Notes under the pieces: model-generated
The model's input: the letters and a program-made list of their open reading frames with translations, nothing else
Told to the model about the DNA's origin: nothing
Databases searched by the model: none
Assembly: GCA_017861285.1 (NCBI GenBank)
Contig: JAGFXO010000006.1
Span: 1 to 42,538, forward strand
Source: Geobacteraceae bacterium
GTDB lineage: Bacteria; Desulfobacterota; Desulfuromonadia; Geobacterales; Geobacteraceae
Reading direction: 5' to 3'
DNA: 42,538 nt
Shown: positions 8,337 to 16,696 of the stretch, piece after piece
Layout of the letters: each line of letters opens with the position of its first letter
How positions within the stretch are numbered: the first letter of the stretch is position 1
Position numbers and translations under genes: made by a program

Positions 8337-9044
8337 ATGAAACCGACCAGATTCATAGATTCAATGAATTGCGCAATAGAAGGCATTCTTTATGCTGCAA
8401 AAACGCAAAAGCACATGCGCCATCATTTTCTCATGGCAATTATCCTGCTGCTCGCGCTGCTTGTCATGAAGGTCTCGGCGTTTGAGTTCATCCTCATTGC
8501 GCTCTCAATTTCTTTAGTGCTTTTCGCCGAGTTGATCAACACGGCAATAGAGGTAGTGGTTGACATGATATCTCCCGAATATCACCCGCTTGCAAGAGTT
8601 GCGAAGGATATTGCCGCTGGTGCAGTGCTGATTGCCGCTATCAGTACTACTGTTATGGGGTATGTTATCCTTTCGCGTTATATTTTTCCTGTTTACAAAG
8701 AGGCATTAGGCATGGTAGGAACTCCATCGGAGATTGGAACAATTATCTCCCTTCTGATAGTGATAATTGCCGTTGTTATCCTGAAATCGGTTGCGGGGAA
8801 AGGAAAACCGTTTCAGGGTGGATTGCCGAGCGGTCATTCGGCTGTAGCCTTTTCCATAGCCACCATAGTCTCGCTCTCTACGATGGACCCTGTCAGTTCC
8901 TTGCTGACTCTGGCCCTGGCGGTCATGGTAAGCAATTCCCGGCTTTTGCTGCGGCACCATACCTTGCGGGAAGTGATTTACGGTGCGGGGCTGGGGACTT
9001 CCCTGACCCTTGCGGTATTGTTTTTATTCAAGACCTTTGCATGA
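8337..9044 (+). CDS. Diacylglycerol/undecaprenol kinase fused to PAP2 phosphatase
   Basis: A 235-residue inner-membrane protein made of two enzymes. Residues 1-120 are a DgkA-type kinase with three helices and the E-L-I-N-T-A-I-E-x-x-x-D motif (Glu65, Asn68, Glu72, Asp76), plus A-K-D-x-A-A-G-A-V. Residues about 130-235 are a PAP2 lipid-phosphate phosphatase with G-L-P-S-G-H-S (165-168 being S-G-H-S) and S-R-x5-H-x3-E (Arg202, His208, Glu212). The classical third motif has Asp where Glu212 stands. Such fusions probably act on undecaprenol or diacylglycerol and their phosphates in lipid-carrier recycling. ATG 8337 has only a weak GGA. The stop overlaps the next start. Confidence 0.85.
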   Translation: MKPTRFIDSMNCAIEGILYAAKTQKHMRHHFLMAIILLLALLVMKVSAFEFILIALSISLVLFAELINTAIEVVVDMISPEYHPLARVAKDIAAGAVLIAAISTTVMGYVILSRYIFPVYKEALGMVGTPSEIGTIISLLIVIIAVVILKSVAGKGKPFQGGLPSGHSAVAFSIATIVSLSTMDPVSSLLTLALAVMVSNSRLLLRHHTLREVIYGAGLGTSLTLAVLFLFKTFA

Positions 9045-9973
9045 TATTCGCTTGCGGGGCACTACGGTTCGCAGCTATGAAACCGACACATGATTCGTCA
9101 ATTAACGGAGGATATGCATCGTTGGAAGATGGGCAAAGAAGAAGACCGGGCTTCCTTGAAATATTGAGCCGATTTCTGACCGGCAGGAAGAAAATCACCG
9201 AAGAAGAGATCCAGGAAATGATGGCTGCCGGAGAGGAAGAAGGCCTCATCAACGAAGAGGAAAATGCCATGATTCAGTCAATTCTCCAATTCAGGGATAC
9301 CGTGGTTCGTGAAATCATGGTTCCCCGGACGGAGATTGCCTGTATAAGCAGTGATGCCGCGGTGAGCGACATCATTCGGGAAATCATCGCCTGCGGCCAT
9401 TCCCGCATGCCGGTCTATGAAGATTCAATTGATAACATTATCGGGCTTGTCTATGCGAAGGATCTGCTGAAATACTGGGGTATGGATGCTTCCTCGATAG
9501 AACTGAAAAAGATCATCCGGGTACCGTACTTTGTTCCGGAATCCAAAAACCTCGAGGAACTTCTTCAGGAATTCAAGCGAAAAAGGATGCACATAGCAAT
9601 CGTTATCGACGAGTATGGCGGTACCTCCGGACTCGTTACAATCGAGGATGTTCTTGAGCAGATTGTGGGTGATATCCAGGATGAGTATGATCTGGAAGAA
9701 GAGTGGATTTCCTGTGAACCTGACGGTTCTTTCGTAGTCGATGGCAGATTGCCCGTGGAAGAACTGGAAGACCATGTGGGGATCCAGGTCGAAAGGGAGA
9801 AGTTCGATACGGTAAGCGGTCTAATCTACCACTTGACGGGACGGATTCCGAAAACCGGCGAAGAAATAGATGGTGGACCGATACGTCTGCTGATCATTGA
9901 AGCTGATGAGCGCAAGATAAAAAAAGTCAGGGTCGACAGGAAAATAGAATCCAGCGGGGAGACGGAGGAATAG
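9041..9973 (+). CDS. corC: CorC/HlyC-family CBS-domain protein
   Basis: A 310-residue soluble protein with an acidic helical start (E-E-E-I-Q-E-M-M, then I-N-E-E-E), the V-R-E-I-M-V-P-R-T linker, two CBS domains (about 90-205) containing S-R-M-P-V-Y and [24 protein letters not shown], and a C-terminal CorC_HlyC domain. This is the CorC layout without a DUF21 membrane domain. The family is linked to magnesium/cobalt homeostasis and, in many genomes, sits next to ybeY and lnt, as here. The ATG at 9041 overlaps the previous stop as ATGA. ATG 9077 is an alternative start that fits the CorC N-terminus better. It also overlaps lnt by one base. Confidence 0.9.
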   Translation: MIFACGALRFAAMKPTHDSSINGGYASLEDGQRRRPGFLEILSRFLTGRKKITEEEIQEMMAAGEEEGLINEEENAMIQSILQFRDTVVREIMVPRTEIACISSDAAVSDIIREIIACGHSRMPVYEDSIDNIIGLVYAKDLLKYWGMDASSIELKKIIRVPYFVPESKNLEELLQEFKRKRMHIAIVIDEYGGTSGLVTIEDVLEQIVGDIQDEYDLEEEWISCEPDGSFVVDGRLPVEELEDHVGIQVEREKFDTVSGLIYHLTGRIPKTGEEIDGGPIRLLIIEADERKIKKVRVDRKIESSGETEE

Positions 9974-11547
9974 TGGACTACTCCAGGTTCGGACTGCCGG
10001 ATTTTGCAGGCTTACGGAAACGTGATTATTTGTTGGCCTTACTTTCGGGGGGGCTTCTTGCCGTCGCTTTTCCGAAACCTGACCTTTCTCTGCTTGCATG
10101 GGTGGCATTCGTTCCGTTACTGCTTGCCGCAGGGCAGAAAAGTGCGTCAAAAGCTTTCAGGCTCGGTTTCGTCTCGGGCCTTGCCGCCTACGGCGCACTT
10201 CTGTACTGGATAAACATCGTTGTTACCACATACGGAAAGTTGCCGCTTGTTGCCAGCATCGTAGTGTTTCTGACCCTGGCTGCATATCTTGCCCTTTATC
10301 CAGCCGTTGTCATGTACCTGGTCCGAAAGGGAGGAGAAAAGGGCATATCGATCATCTTTTCTTTTCCGGTTGTCTGGGTCGGTCTTGAATTTCTGCGTTC
10401 TTTCCTGTTGACGGGCTTCCCGTGGGCCAGCCTCGGTTATTCCCAGTATCGTATGGTGTCGTTGATACAGATTGCCGATATAACCGGCGTATATGGCATC
10501 AGTTTCCTTGTCGCCTTGGCTAATGCCGTTTTGTACCAGGCAATGAAGGGAGTTGTCGCAAAGGAAAAGAAAATTAGACCCGGCCGTGGAATTGTTCTTT
10601 TTCTGGTACTGTTTTCAGCAACCATGGTATACGGTTATCACCGGCTTGGCGTTCCCGAGAGCGGTACCCCAGTGAAAGTAGCCCTTGTACAGGGCAATAT
10701 AGACCAATCCATAAAATGGGATCCCGCCTTTCAAGAGGCAACAGTTACCATCTATGAAAGGCTTACGCGTCAGGCGTCCGCTCGGGGTGCGGATCTTGTT
10801 GTATGGCCGGAAAGTGCAGCCCCCTTCTACTTTCAGGAAGATGTGAAGGACTCTGCGAGGATCAAAAAACTGGCTGCTGATATCGGGGCCTATGTTGTCG
10901 TCGGCAGTCCCGCCTTTGATAATGATGGTGGCAGCATCAAGTACAGAAACAGCGCCTATCTCGTTTCACCGCAAGGGAAAATCGCCGGCAGAAGTGACAA
11001 GGTTCACCTGGTTCCTTTCGGCGAATATGTTCCCCTTGCCGGGCTGTTTCCTTTTGTGCATAAACTCGTTGTCGGTGTGGGTGATTTCTCTCCGGGGGAG
11101 GGAACCTTCCCGCTTTCCATCGGGAAAGGCAACATAGGTGTACTGGTCTGTTTCGAGGGTATCTTCCCGGAATTGTCCCGCGGTTATGTTCAGGCAGGCA
11201 GCCGCTTGCTCGTAAATATCACAAATGATGCCTGGTACGGCAGGTCGTCCGCACCCTATCAGCATCTGTCAATGACCGTTTTCAGGGCCGTTGAAAACAG
11301 GGTCCCGCTTGTCCGCGCGGCCAACACGGGGATCACCGCCATCATTGACGGCAAGGGACAGATACGGAGCCGGACTCTGCTGTTCCAGGAGGCCTATCTG
11401 GAAGGAGAAGTGCGGATGGGAAGCGGGGATACACTATACTGCCGTTACGGCGATGTGTTTGCCAAAATCTGCCTTGCGCTTTCCGCAATTATAGCAATTG
11501 CCGCTTTTGTCGGTAAAAAAAGTAAGAGAGGTGTAGTTCATGTTTAG
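9973..11547 (+). CDS. lnt: Apolipoprotein N-acyltransferase
   Basis: A 524-residue inner-membrane enzyme that adds the third acyl chain to lipoprotein N-termini on the periplasmic face. The N-terminal 220 residues hold about six to seven helices, including F-P-W-A-S-L-G-Y. The remainder is a carbon-nitrogen hydrolase domain with the catalytic triad Glu280 (W-P-E-S), Lys343 ([11 protein letters not shown]) and Cys393 (V-C-F-E). A last helix closes the chain. The GTG start overlaps the corC stop, with GGAGG just upstream. The end overlaps prfB by 8 bases. The lolC/lolD pair further downstream handles the mature lipoproteins. Confidence 0.96.
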   Translation: MDYSRFGLPDFAGLRKRDYLLALLSGGLLAVAFPKPDLSLLAWVAFVPLLLAAGQKSASKAFRLGFVSGLAAYGALLYWINIVVTTYGKLPLVASIVVFLTLAAYLALYPAVVMYLVRKGGEKGISIIFSFPVVWVGLEFLRSFLLTGFPWASLGYSQYRMVSLIQIADITGVYGISFLVALANAVLYQAMKGVVAKEKKIRPGRGIVLFLVLFSATMVYGYHRLGVPESGTPVKVALVQGNIDQSIKWDPAFQEATVTIYERLTRQASARGADLVVWPESAAPFYFQEDVKDSARIKKLAADIGAYVVVGSPAFDNDGGSIKYRNSAYLVSPQGKIAGRSDKVHLVPFGEYVPLAGLFPFVHKLVVGVGDFSPGEGTFPLSIGKGNIGVLVCFEGIFPELSRGYVQAGSRLLVNITNDAWYGRSSAPYQHLSMTVFRAVENRVPLVRAANTGITAIIDGKGQIRSRTLLFQEAYLEGEVRMGSGDTLYCRYGDVFAKICLALSAIIAIAAFVGKKSKRGVVHV

Positions 11548-12659
11548 AGAAGAAGTCGCCAGAATAGAGTCGCTGGAAGAAAGAATAAACAAACTTCGGG
11601 GGTCTCTTTGAAATAGATGCAAAAAGGGAAGATATTCAGGAACTGGATGCGCGCATCGCGTTACCGGGCTTCTGGGATAGAGGAGAAGAGTCCCAGCGTG
11701 CGCTGAAAGAACGGACCGTCCTGGAAAAAATCCTCGGTTCGTGGGATAAACTGCATCGGCAGATGGAGGATATCAAGATTTTTATTGAACTGGGGGCCGA
11801 AGCTGAGGATGAGGAAACCCTCGCGGAGGTTGCGCTTCTGATTGACGAACTGGAGAAGGGTGTCGAGCAGTTGGAATTTCAGAAGATGCTTTCAGGACCT
11901 CATGACAGAAACAATTGTTTCGTATCCATAAATTCCGGCGCCGGCGGGACTGAAGCACAGGACTGGGCGGAAATGCTTCTGAGGATGTATCTGCGTTATT
12001 GTGAGCGCAAGGGATGGCAAACCGAGATTACCGATTACCAGCAGGGTGATGAGGCCGGTGTCAAGAACGTAACCTTTACCGTAAACGGTGAATACAGTTG
12101 CGGATACTTGAATGCGGAAGCGGGCATACACCGGTTGGTTCGCATATCGCCTTTTGATGGAAATGCACGTAGACATACGTCGTTTGCGTCTGTTTTTGTA
12201 TTTCCCGAGATTGAAGACGATATAGAGGTGAAAGTTTCGGATTCCGATCTTCGGATCGACACGTATCGGTCCGGTGGTGCGGGGGGACAACATGTGAATG
12301 TTACCGATTCGGCAGTACGGATTACTCATATCCCGACCGGTATCGTTGTCGCATGTCAGAATGAGCGCAGCCAGCATATGAACAAGGCAACCGCAATGAA
12401 AGTGCTGCGGGCGAAGCTTTACGAGCGGGAGATCGAGGAAAGGGCGGCAAAGGCGGCGGAACTCGGTGGTGAAAAGAAGGAAATAGGCTGGGGAAGCCAG
12501 ATTCGCTCTTATGTTCTCCATCCGTACAGAATGGTCAAAGATCTCCGCACCGGCATTGAAAGCGGAAATCCGGATGCGGTGCTTGACGGTGACCTTGATG
12601 ACTTCATCGTTGCCTTCTTGATGGGAGTGAGAAGGGGAGACAAGGAGATTAACGACTGA
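11540..12659 (+). CDS. prfB: Peptide chain release factor 2, with programmed +1 frameshift
   Basis: RF2 ends translation at UGA and UAA. The gene is split into two frames: 23 codons from ATG 11540, then an in-frame TGA at 11609-11611, then 349 codons in the +1 frame from 11610. The total is 372 residues, close to the usual 365. The shift site carries the classical GGGGG-TCT-CTT-TGA context. Downstream, S-P-F at 203-205 is the RF2 codon-recognition tripeptide and G-G-Q at 248-250 drives peptide release. Calling a simple gene from the internal ATG 11763 would lose about 75 residues. Its start overlaps lnt by 8 bases and its end overlaps the NlpC gene by one. Confidence 0.96.
11598..11612 (+). 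promoter_or_regulatory. prfB autoregulatory +1 frameshift site
   Basis: An internal Shine-Dalgarno-like GGGGG precedes the slippery CTT-TGA by three bases, the same spacing as in E. coli prfB. When RF2 is scarce, ribosomes pause at UGA and slip +1 onto GAA (11610-11612), making full-length RF2. When it is abundant, translation ends after 23 residues. The mechanism is established for the family; here it is read directly from the sequence. Confidence 0.95.
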
Positions 12660-13417
12660 TGAAAATCGTGGTATGTATTATCTCGGCTTTTCTGCTACTC
12701 GGTGCTGCAGGCAGAGTGTTTGCCGAACCGGTTGCAGGCATTACCAGGATCGGATATTCAATACAGATAGGGGCCTTTTCTGAGGTAGGAAATGCCGAGC
12801 GGCTCACTGCCAGGCTTCAGGAAAAAGGCATTGAGGCCTTTTATTTCAAGAAAGAAAACGGGCTGTATGCAGTAAGGTTCGGAGATTTTCGGCGCAGGGA
12901 CGAAGCGCGGAAGACAGCGAAAAAACTTGTTTCAGAGAATGTCATCAGCTGTTATTTTATAGCTCCGCCTCAAATTTCGGCGAAGGAGCAGGTCACGCAG
13001 CCGTCAGACAAACCCGGGCCCCCCGTGAAAACAAAAAAGGCTAATGATATGGGTTATATTGCCGCGAGAACCGCGGAGAGATTTGTCGGCATACCGTATC
13101 GCTGGGGGGGCAACACGGTTGTTGACGGGATGGACTGCAGCGGATTTGCCAGGGCTGTATATAACCTGTGTGGCGTCAATATTCCCCGTACCTCGGGAGA
13201 ACAGTTCCGGATCGGTCAGAAAATCATAAAGGATGAACTGGTGGATGGTGACCTGGTTTTTTTCGGAAATTCTGAATACCAGATCACTCACGTAGGAATT
13301 TATGTGGGGAATAATCGTTTCGTTCATGCTCCGAAAAGGGGTGAGGACATCAAGGTGTCTCCGCTGGATGGCAACGGATTTGCCAAAAGATTTGTTGGCG
13401 GGAGAAGATATTTCTGA
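12659..13417 (+). CDS. SPOR and NlpC/P60 domain peptidoglycan endopeptidase
   Basis: A 252-residue exported protein. Residues 1-22 form a signal peptide ending V-F-A. Residues about 31-102 form a SPOR-like domain (Y-S-I-Q-I-G-A-F-S start), which in other proteins binds glycan strands stripped of peptides. After a Pro/Lys linker comes an NlpC/P60 domain (about 133-252) with catalytic Cys160 in D-C-S-G-F, His211 in T-H-V-G-I-Y and a third residue His223. It should cut peptide stems in the periplasm. Start ATG 12659 is fused to the prfB stop as TGATG, with AAGGAG upstream, so the two are coupled. Confidence 0.88.
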   Translation: MKIVVCIISAFLLLGAAGRVFAEPVAGITRIGYSIQIGAFSEVGNAERLTARLQEKGIEAFYFKKENGLYAVRFGDFRRRDEARKTAKKLVSENVISCYFIAPPQISAKEQVTQPSDKPGPPVKTKKANDMGYIAARTAERFVGIPYRWGGNTVVDGMDCSGFARAVYNLCGVNIPRTSGEQFRIGQKIIKDELVDGDLVFFGNSEYQITHVGIYVGNNRFVHAPKRGEDIKVSPLDGNGFAKRFVGGRRYF

Positions 13418-13490
13418 GCTTCCCGGTCTGCCGCTTCTTTTTTCCCCCAATAATTCAGGCTGTAAATATTGAGTGAAGAGGTTTTTTTAT

Positions 13491-14732
13491 ATGGCTTTTA
13501 TCAAACCGTTCAAAGCGCTGAGGCCCCGGAAAGAGTTTGCCGAGAAGGTTGCAGCTTTACCCTATGATGTGATGAACGTTTCCGAGGCCCGCGAGATGGC
13601 AAAAGGAAATGCTTACTCCTTTCTGCATATTTCGCGTCCGGAAATCGCTTTTCCCGCCGGCATGGATTATTACTCCGCGCCGGTGTATGAAAAAGGCAGG
13701 GAAAATCTGGAACGGTTCATCCGTGAAGGCATTCTGGTAAAGGATACGAGTGATTGCTACTATGTTTACCGGCAAAAAATGGGCGCCGTCGTACAGACAG
13801 GCCTGGTTGTCTGTGCGAGTGTGGAAGACTATCAGGGCGGGGTTATAAAAAAGCACGAACTTACCCGTGCTGACAAGGAAGAAGACAGGTTCAGGCATGT
13901 CGACTATCTTGACGCCAACGATGAGCCGGTCTTCTACACCTATAAGAGCGACCCGGTCATTAATGAAATTGTCGACGACATTACCAGATCTGAACCGGAA
14001 TATGATTTTACTACTGATGACGGCGTAACCCATATTGTATGGCTTGTAAGCGCTAGTGAGAAAATCGAGAAGCTGACCGCTGAGTTTGCCTGTATTCGGA
14101 CATTGTATGTGGCCGATGGTCATCACAGGAGTGCGGCGGCAAGTCGGGTGCGGGAAGTGAGGAAAGAGGGGAATGAGCATCATACCGGCCTGGAGGAATA
14201 CAATTATTTTCTTACGGTAATCTTTCCCGACAATCAGTTGAACATCATGCCCTATAACAGGGTGGTGAAGGACCTCAATGACCGCAGCATTGCCGAATTC
14301 ATGACAAAAGTCTCAGAAAGATTTTCCGTTATGCCGGTACATTCCGCGTACTCTCCTTCCAGGCAGCATCATATGGGAATGTACCTGGAAGGGAAATGGT
14401 ACCAGCTTGTTCCGAAACATGGCTCATTCAACGAAAGTGATACCGTATCCCGTCTTGATGTGTCCATACTTCAGGATAATCTGCTGAGTCCCGTACTCGG
14501 CATACGCAATCCCAGAACTGACCAGAGGATTCAGTTCGTTGGAGGGATCCGGGGTAATGAGGAATTGGAAAGACTTGTCGATAGTGGAAAATACCGGGTA
14601 GCATTTTCCCTGTTTCGTACATCGATCGAAGAGTTGATGGATCTTGCCGATGCCGGAAAGATCATGCCCCCCAAATCGACCTGGTTCGAGCCGAAGTTGC
14701 GGAGCGGGCTTTTTGTCCATGAATTGAAGTGA
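13491..14732 (+). CDS. DUF1015 family protein
   Basis: A 413-residue soluble protein starting M-A-F-I-K-P-F-K-A-L-R-P, the typical start of DUF1015 proteins, followed by the conserved P-Y-D-V motif, N-x-Y-S-F-L-H-I-x-R-P-E, and A-D-G-H-H-R in the middle. The family is widespread, and members often neighbour serine or phosphoglycerate metabolism genes. Its reaction is not firmly established, although kinase-like roles have been suggested. ATG 13491 is chosen over the in-frame GTG 13473 because it matches the family start and has GAGG upstream. It lies 73 bases after the NlpC gene in the same direction. Confidence 0.85.
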   Translation: MAFIKPFKALRPRKEFAEKVAALPYDVMNVSEAREMAKGNAYSFLHISRPEIAFPAGMDYYSAPVYEKGRENLERFIREGILVKDTSDCYYVYRQKMGAVVQTGLVVCASVEDYQGGVIKKHELTRADKEEDRFRHVDYLDANDEPVFYTYKSDPVINEIVDDITRSEPEYDFTTDDGVTHIVWLVSASEKIEKLTAEFACIRTLYVADGHHRSAAASRVREVRKEGNEHHTGLEEYNYFLTVIFPDNQLNIMPYNRVVKDLNDRSIAEFMTKVSERFSVMPVHSAYSPSRQHHMGMYLEGKWYQLVPKHGSFNESDTVSRLDVSILQDNLLSPVLGIRNPRTDQRIQFVGGIRGNEELERLVDSGKYRVAFSLFRTSIEELMDLADAGKIMPPKSTWFEPKLRSGLFVHELK

Positions 14733-14769
14733 GGCCATACCTGGACATGCTGCGTTACCGGGACAACCC

Positions 14770-15288
14770 ATGAGGCATGACCGAAAATTCTGGCTTTTCA
14801 AATCAGAACCGTCATGTTTTTCCTTCGAAGCCCTGCAACGTTCTCCGGGGGGGTGTGCTCACTGGGACGGCGTCAGGAACTATCAGGCTCGAAATTATCT
14901 CAGAGATGATATACAGCCTGGTGACGGGGTGCTTTTTTATCACAGCAGTATCCGCCAGCCGCATGTGGCGGGGATTGCCGGGGTTGTCAAGGGTGGTTAC
15001 CCTGACTGGACGGCGCTTGACCCCGGCAGCGAACACCATGATCCACGATGTAGCGTTGACAATCCTGTCTGGTACATGGTCGATGTCTGTTTTGTGGCCC
15101 CTTTCCCCGTAAAGGTAACACTGGAGGAAATGCGGGGCCAGACTTCTCTTAAGGGAATGCAACTCCTGCGCAAAAGCAGGTTGTCGATCCAGCCTGTTAC
15201 ACGGGAAGAGTGGAAAACAATTCTTCAAATGGGCAGTCTTGCCGCGTCTGTCGTGGAATTGATGCTGGATTCATTAAAGGAGGGTTAA
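14770..15288 (+). CDS. EVE-domain protein
   Basis: A 172-residue protein beginning F-W-L-F-K-S-E-P and containing W-D-G-V-R-N-Y-Q-A-R-N-Y-L and G-D-G-V-L-F-Y-H-S, all hallmarks of the EVE (PUA-like) fold. Such domains are thought to read modified bases in DNA or RNA, but stand-alone housekeeping members have no agreed function. There is no good Shine-Dalgarno before ATG 14770. Its stop overlaps the next start as TAATG. The domain call is secure; the function is not. Confidence 0.85.
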   Translation: MRHDRKFWLFKSEPSCFSFEALQRSPGGCAHWDGVRNYQARNYLRDDIQPGDGVLFYHSSIRQPHVAGIAGVVKGGYPDWTALDPGSEHHDPRCSVDNPVWYMVDVCFVAPFPVKVTLEEMRGQTSLKGMQLLRKSRLSIQPVTREEWKTILQMGSLAASVVELMLDSLKEG

Positions 15289-16319
15289 TGGGTTCCTGTC
15301 TCGCATCGTTTATCATCCTGCTTTTGTTTGCCACCCCGTCCATGGCTACAGTCAAATCCGTGACGTATTATCTTGACGGGGCAAAAGTAGAAACCGTAAA
15401 TTACGCCAAAAACGGGTATCTTGAGGTCATTCTGCCGAACGGGGTTATTGCCGATTCCATTCGGATCAGGCCTGCGGGCAATGCCGTCATAGACCGCGTA
15501 GACATCCATCGGTCAAAACGAGAATCAAAAACAGCCCGCGAGATCATTACCCTCGAAGAGAGGAAAAACCTGCTCAAGGACCGACTGAAGGCACTGGAGA
15601 CACGTGAGGAAATATTCTTGTCAGCAGCCAAATCACAAAGTGCCAGGGCTCCGCGAAAAACGAAAAACAACCCCGAACCAATGGCAAACATTCGCAAAGG
15701 TACTGATTACGCCATTGGTCAACTGGAATCAGTATACACCCTGCGCAGAAAAACTGAAAAAGAGCTTGCGTCGCTGGAAGCGAAGCTGTCTTCCCTGCGG
15801 ACAACCGGGGGTGGCGGATCGGTCTGCAGAGTATGGCTAATAGGGAAAAACGGAATAGTGCATATTTCGTATTTCACCCCGGAATGGCATTGGAAGCCTT
15901 TTTATGACTTCCGGTTGCAGGGAGATGGACGTGTACGGATGACGCTCAGGGCGGTATTGTCCCCCCATGGGAAAAGTTCCTCCATCTTTGTGGTTCCAAC
16001 CAAATTTTCCATTGCTTCCGATACCAGGGTTATTCCTGTGACCGGTTCGAAACAATTTGAAAAAATTGCCGACTATATTTTTATTGCTGAAACCGAGTCA
16101 TTTTCCCATGGTCCCACCGCTTCTCTGGCCTTTACCTTCAACAACATGACTGACCAGCGTTTCCCCTCCGGAGATGCCGCCTGTTACTGGCGCGGCGAAT
16201 ATCTCGGCGTTACCCCTTTTAAAGGGATTGAGACGAAAGGGTTGTCGACTCTCTCTTTCGGGACGGGTGCGGCAGTAGATCCCGTTGCGGAACGCTCCAA
16301 AACAGACAGCGAAACATAG
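15288..16319 (+). CDS. Exported DUF4139/MuiA-like protein with coiled coil
   Basis: A 343-residue protein. The start is ATG 15288 because GGAGGG stands in front and a signal peptide of about 20 residues (ending S-M-A) follows at once. Then comes a small strand-rich domain (V-T-Y-Y-L-D-G-A-K-V-E, like DUF4140), a helical coiled coil rich in Glu/Lys/Arg (about 80-175), and a region with W-H-W-K-P-F-Y-D-F-R typical of DUF4139 of the mucoidy inhibitor A group. It is shorter than usual full-length members (500-600 residues). The role is unknown, but periplasmic location is likely. It ends the operon; no clear terminator follows. Confidence 0.65.
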   Translation: MGSCLASFIILLLFATPSMATVKSVTYYLDGAKVETVNYAKNGYLEVILPNGVIADSIRIRPAGNAVIDRVDIHRSKRESKTAREIITLEERKNLLKDRLKALETREEIFLSAAKSQSARAPRKTKNNPEPMANIRKGTDYAIGQLESVYTLRRKTEKELASLEAKLSSLRTTGGGGSVCRVWLIGKNGIVHISYFTPEWHWKPFYDFRLQGDGRVRMTLRAVLSPHGKSSSIFVVPTKFSIASDTRVIPVTGSKQFEKIADYIFIAETESFSHGPTASLAFTFNNMTDQRFPSGDAACYWRGEYLGVTPFKGIETKGLSTLSFGTGAAVDPVAERSKTDSET

Positions 16320-16360
16320 AAATTCAATAACAAAAACCGTGTTGGTTCCAGTTGTAGACC

Positions 16361-16431
16361 TGTCATCCTGATATCAGTGAGAGATCTTAATTTTTGGGCG
16401 CCCCCATAACATCTCTCTGTTCGATATGACA
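16361..16431. repeat. Imperfect palindromic repeat element (REP/MITE-like)
   Basis: TGTCAT...GAGAGAT at 16361-16385 is mirrored by ATCTCT...ATGACA at 16411-16431, separated by a GC-rich GGGCGCCC centre. TGTCATCCTGA... resembles the TGTCATTCTGAG-type short dispersed palindromes known from many bacterial genomes. Only one copy is in the window, so the repeat status is inferred. Confidence 0.4.
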
Positions 16432-16611
16432 CCCTTCTTTTTCGTATCCCTGCGATATTTGACATAAGTTCAAGGTAATTGGATTTTCATCTGCGGCCCA
16501 TACTCATATATAGTCCAGAATCAAAAAAAGGCTATACATTTCAATCTCTACATCTCTGACGGATCAACTTGTTGGATCGCACCGTCGTTCTGTCTCAGCA
16601 GGCCTTTTTGC

Positions 16612-16640
16612 TTGATAAAAAGAATCAAATGGGGTATTTT
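16612..16640 (+). promoter_or_regulatory. Possible sigma-70 promoter of the lysS-led cluster
   Basis: TTGATA (16612-16617), a 17-base spacer and TATTTT (16635-16640), about 57 bases before the lysS start. This is a reasonable but not strong match. Confidence 0.4.
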
Positions 16641-16696
16641 GCCAGTTTGTTATGCTGGTCGGGTAACGGCCGGTCGGGAAAGGATGGTTTATCGCT

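Larger units (their letters stand above)
16320..16696. other. Intergenic region with palindromic repeat and promoter ahead of lysS
   Basis: 377 bases without a gene. It contains an imperfect palindrome at 16361-16431 that looks like a small repetitive element, and a promoter-like pair at 16612-16640. No riboswitch, T-box or tRNA was recognised upstream of lysS. Confidence 0.6.
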
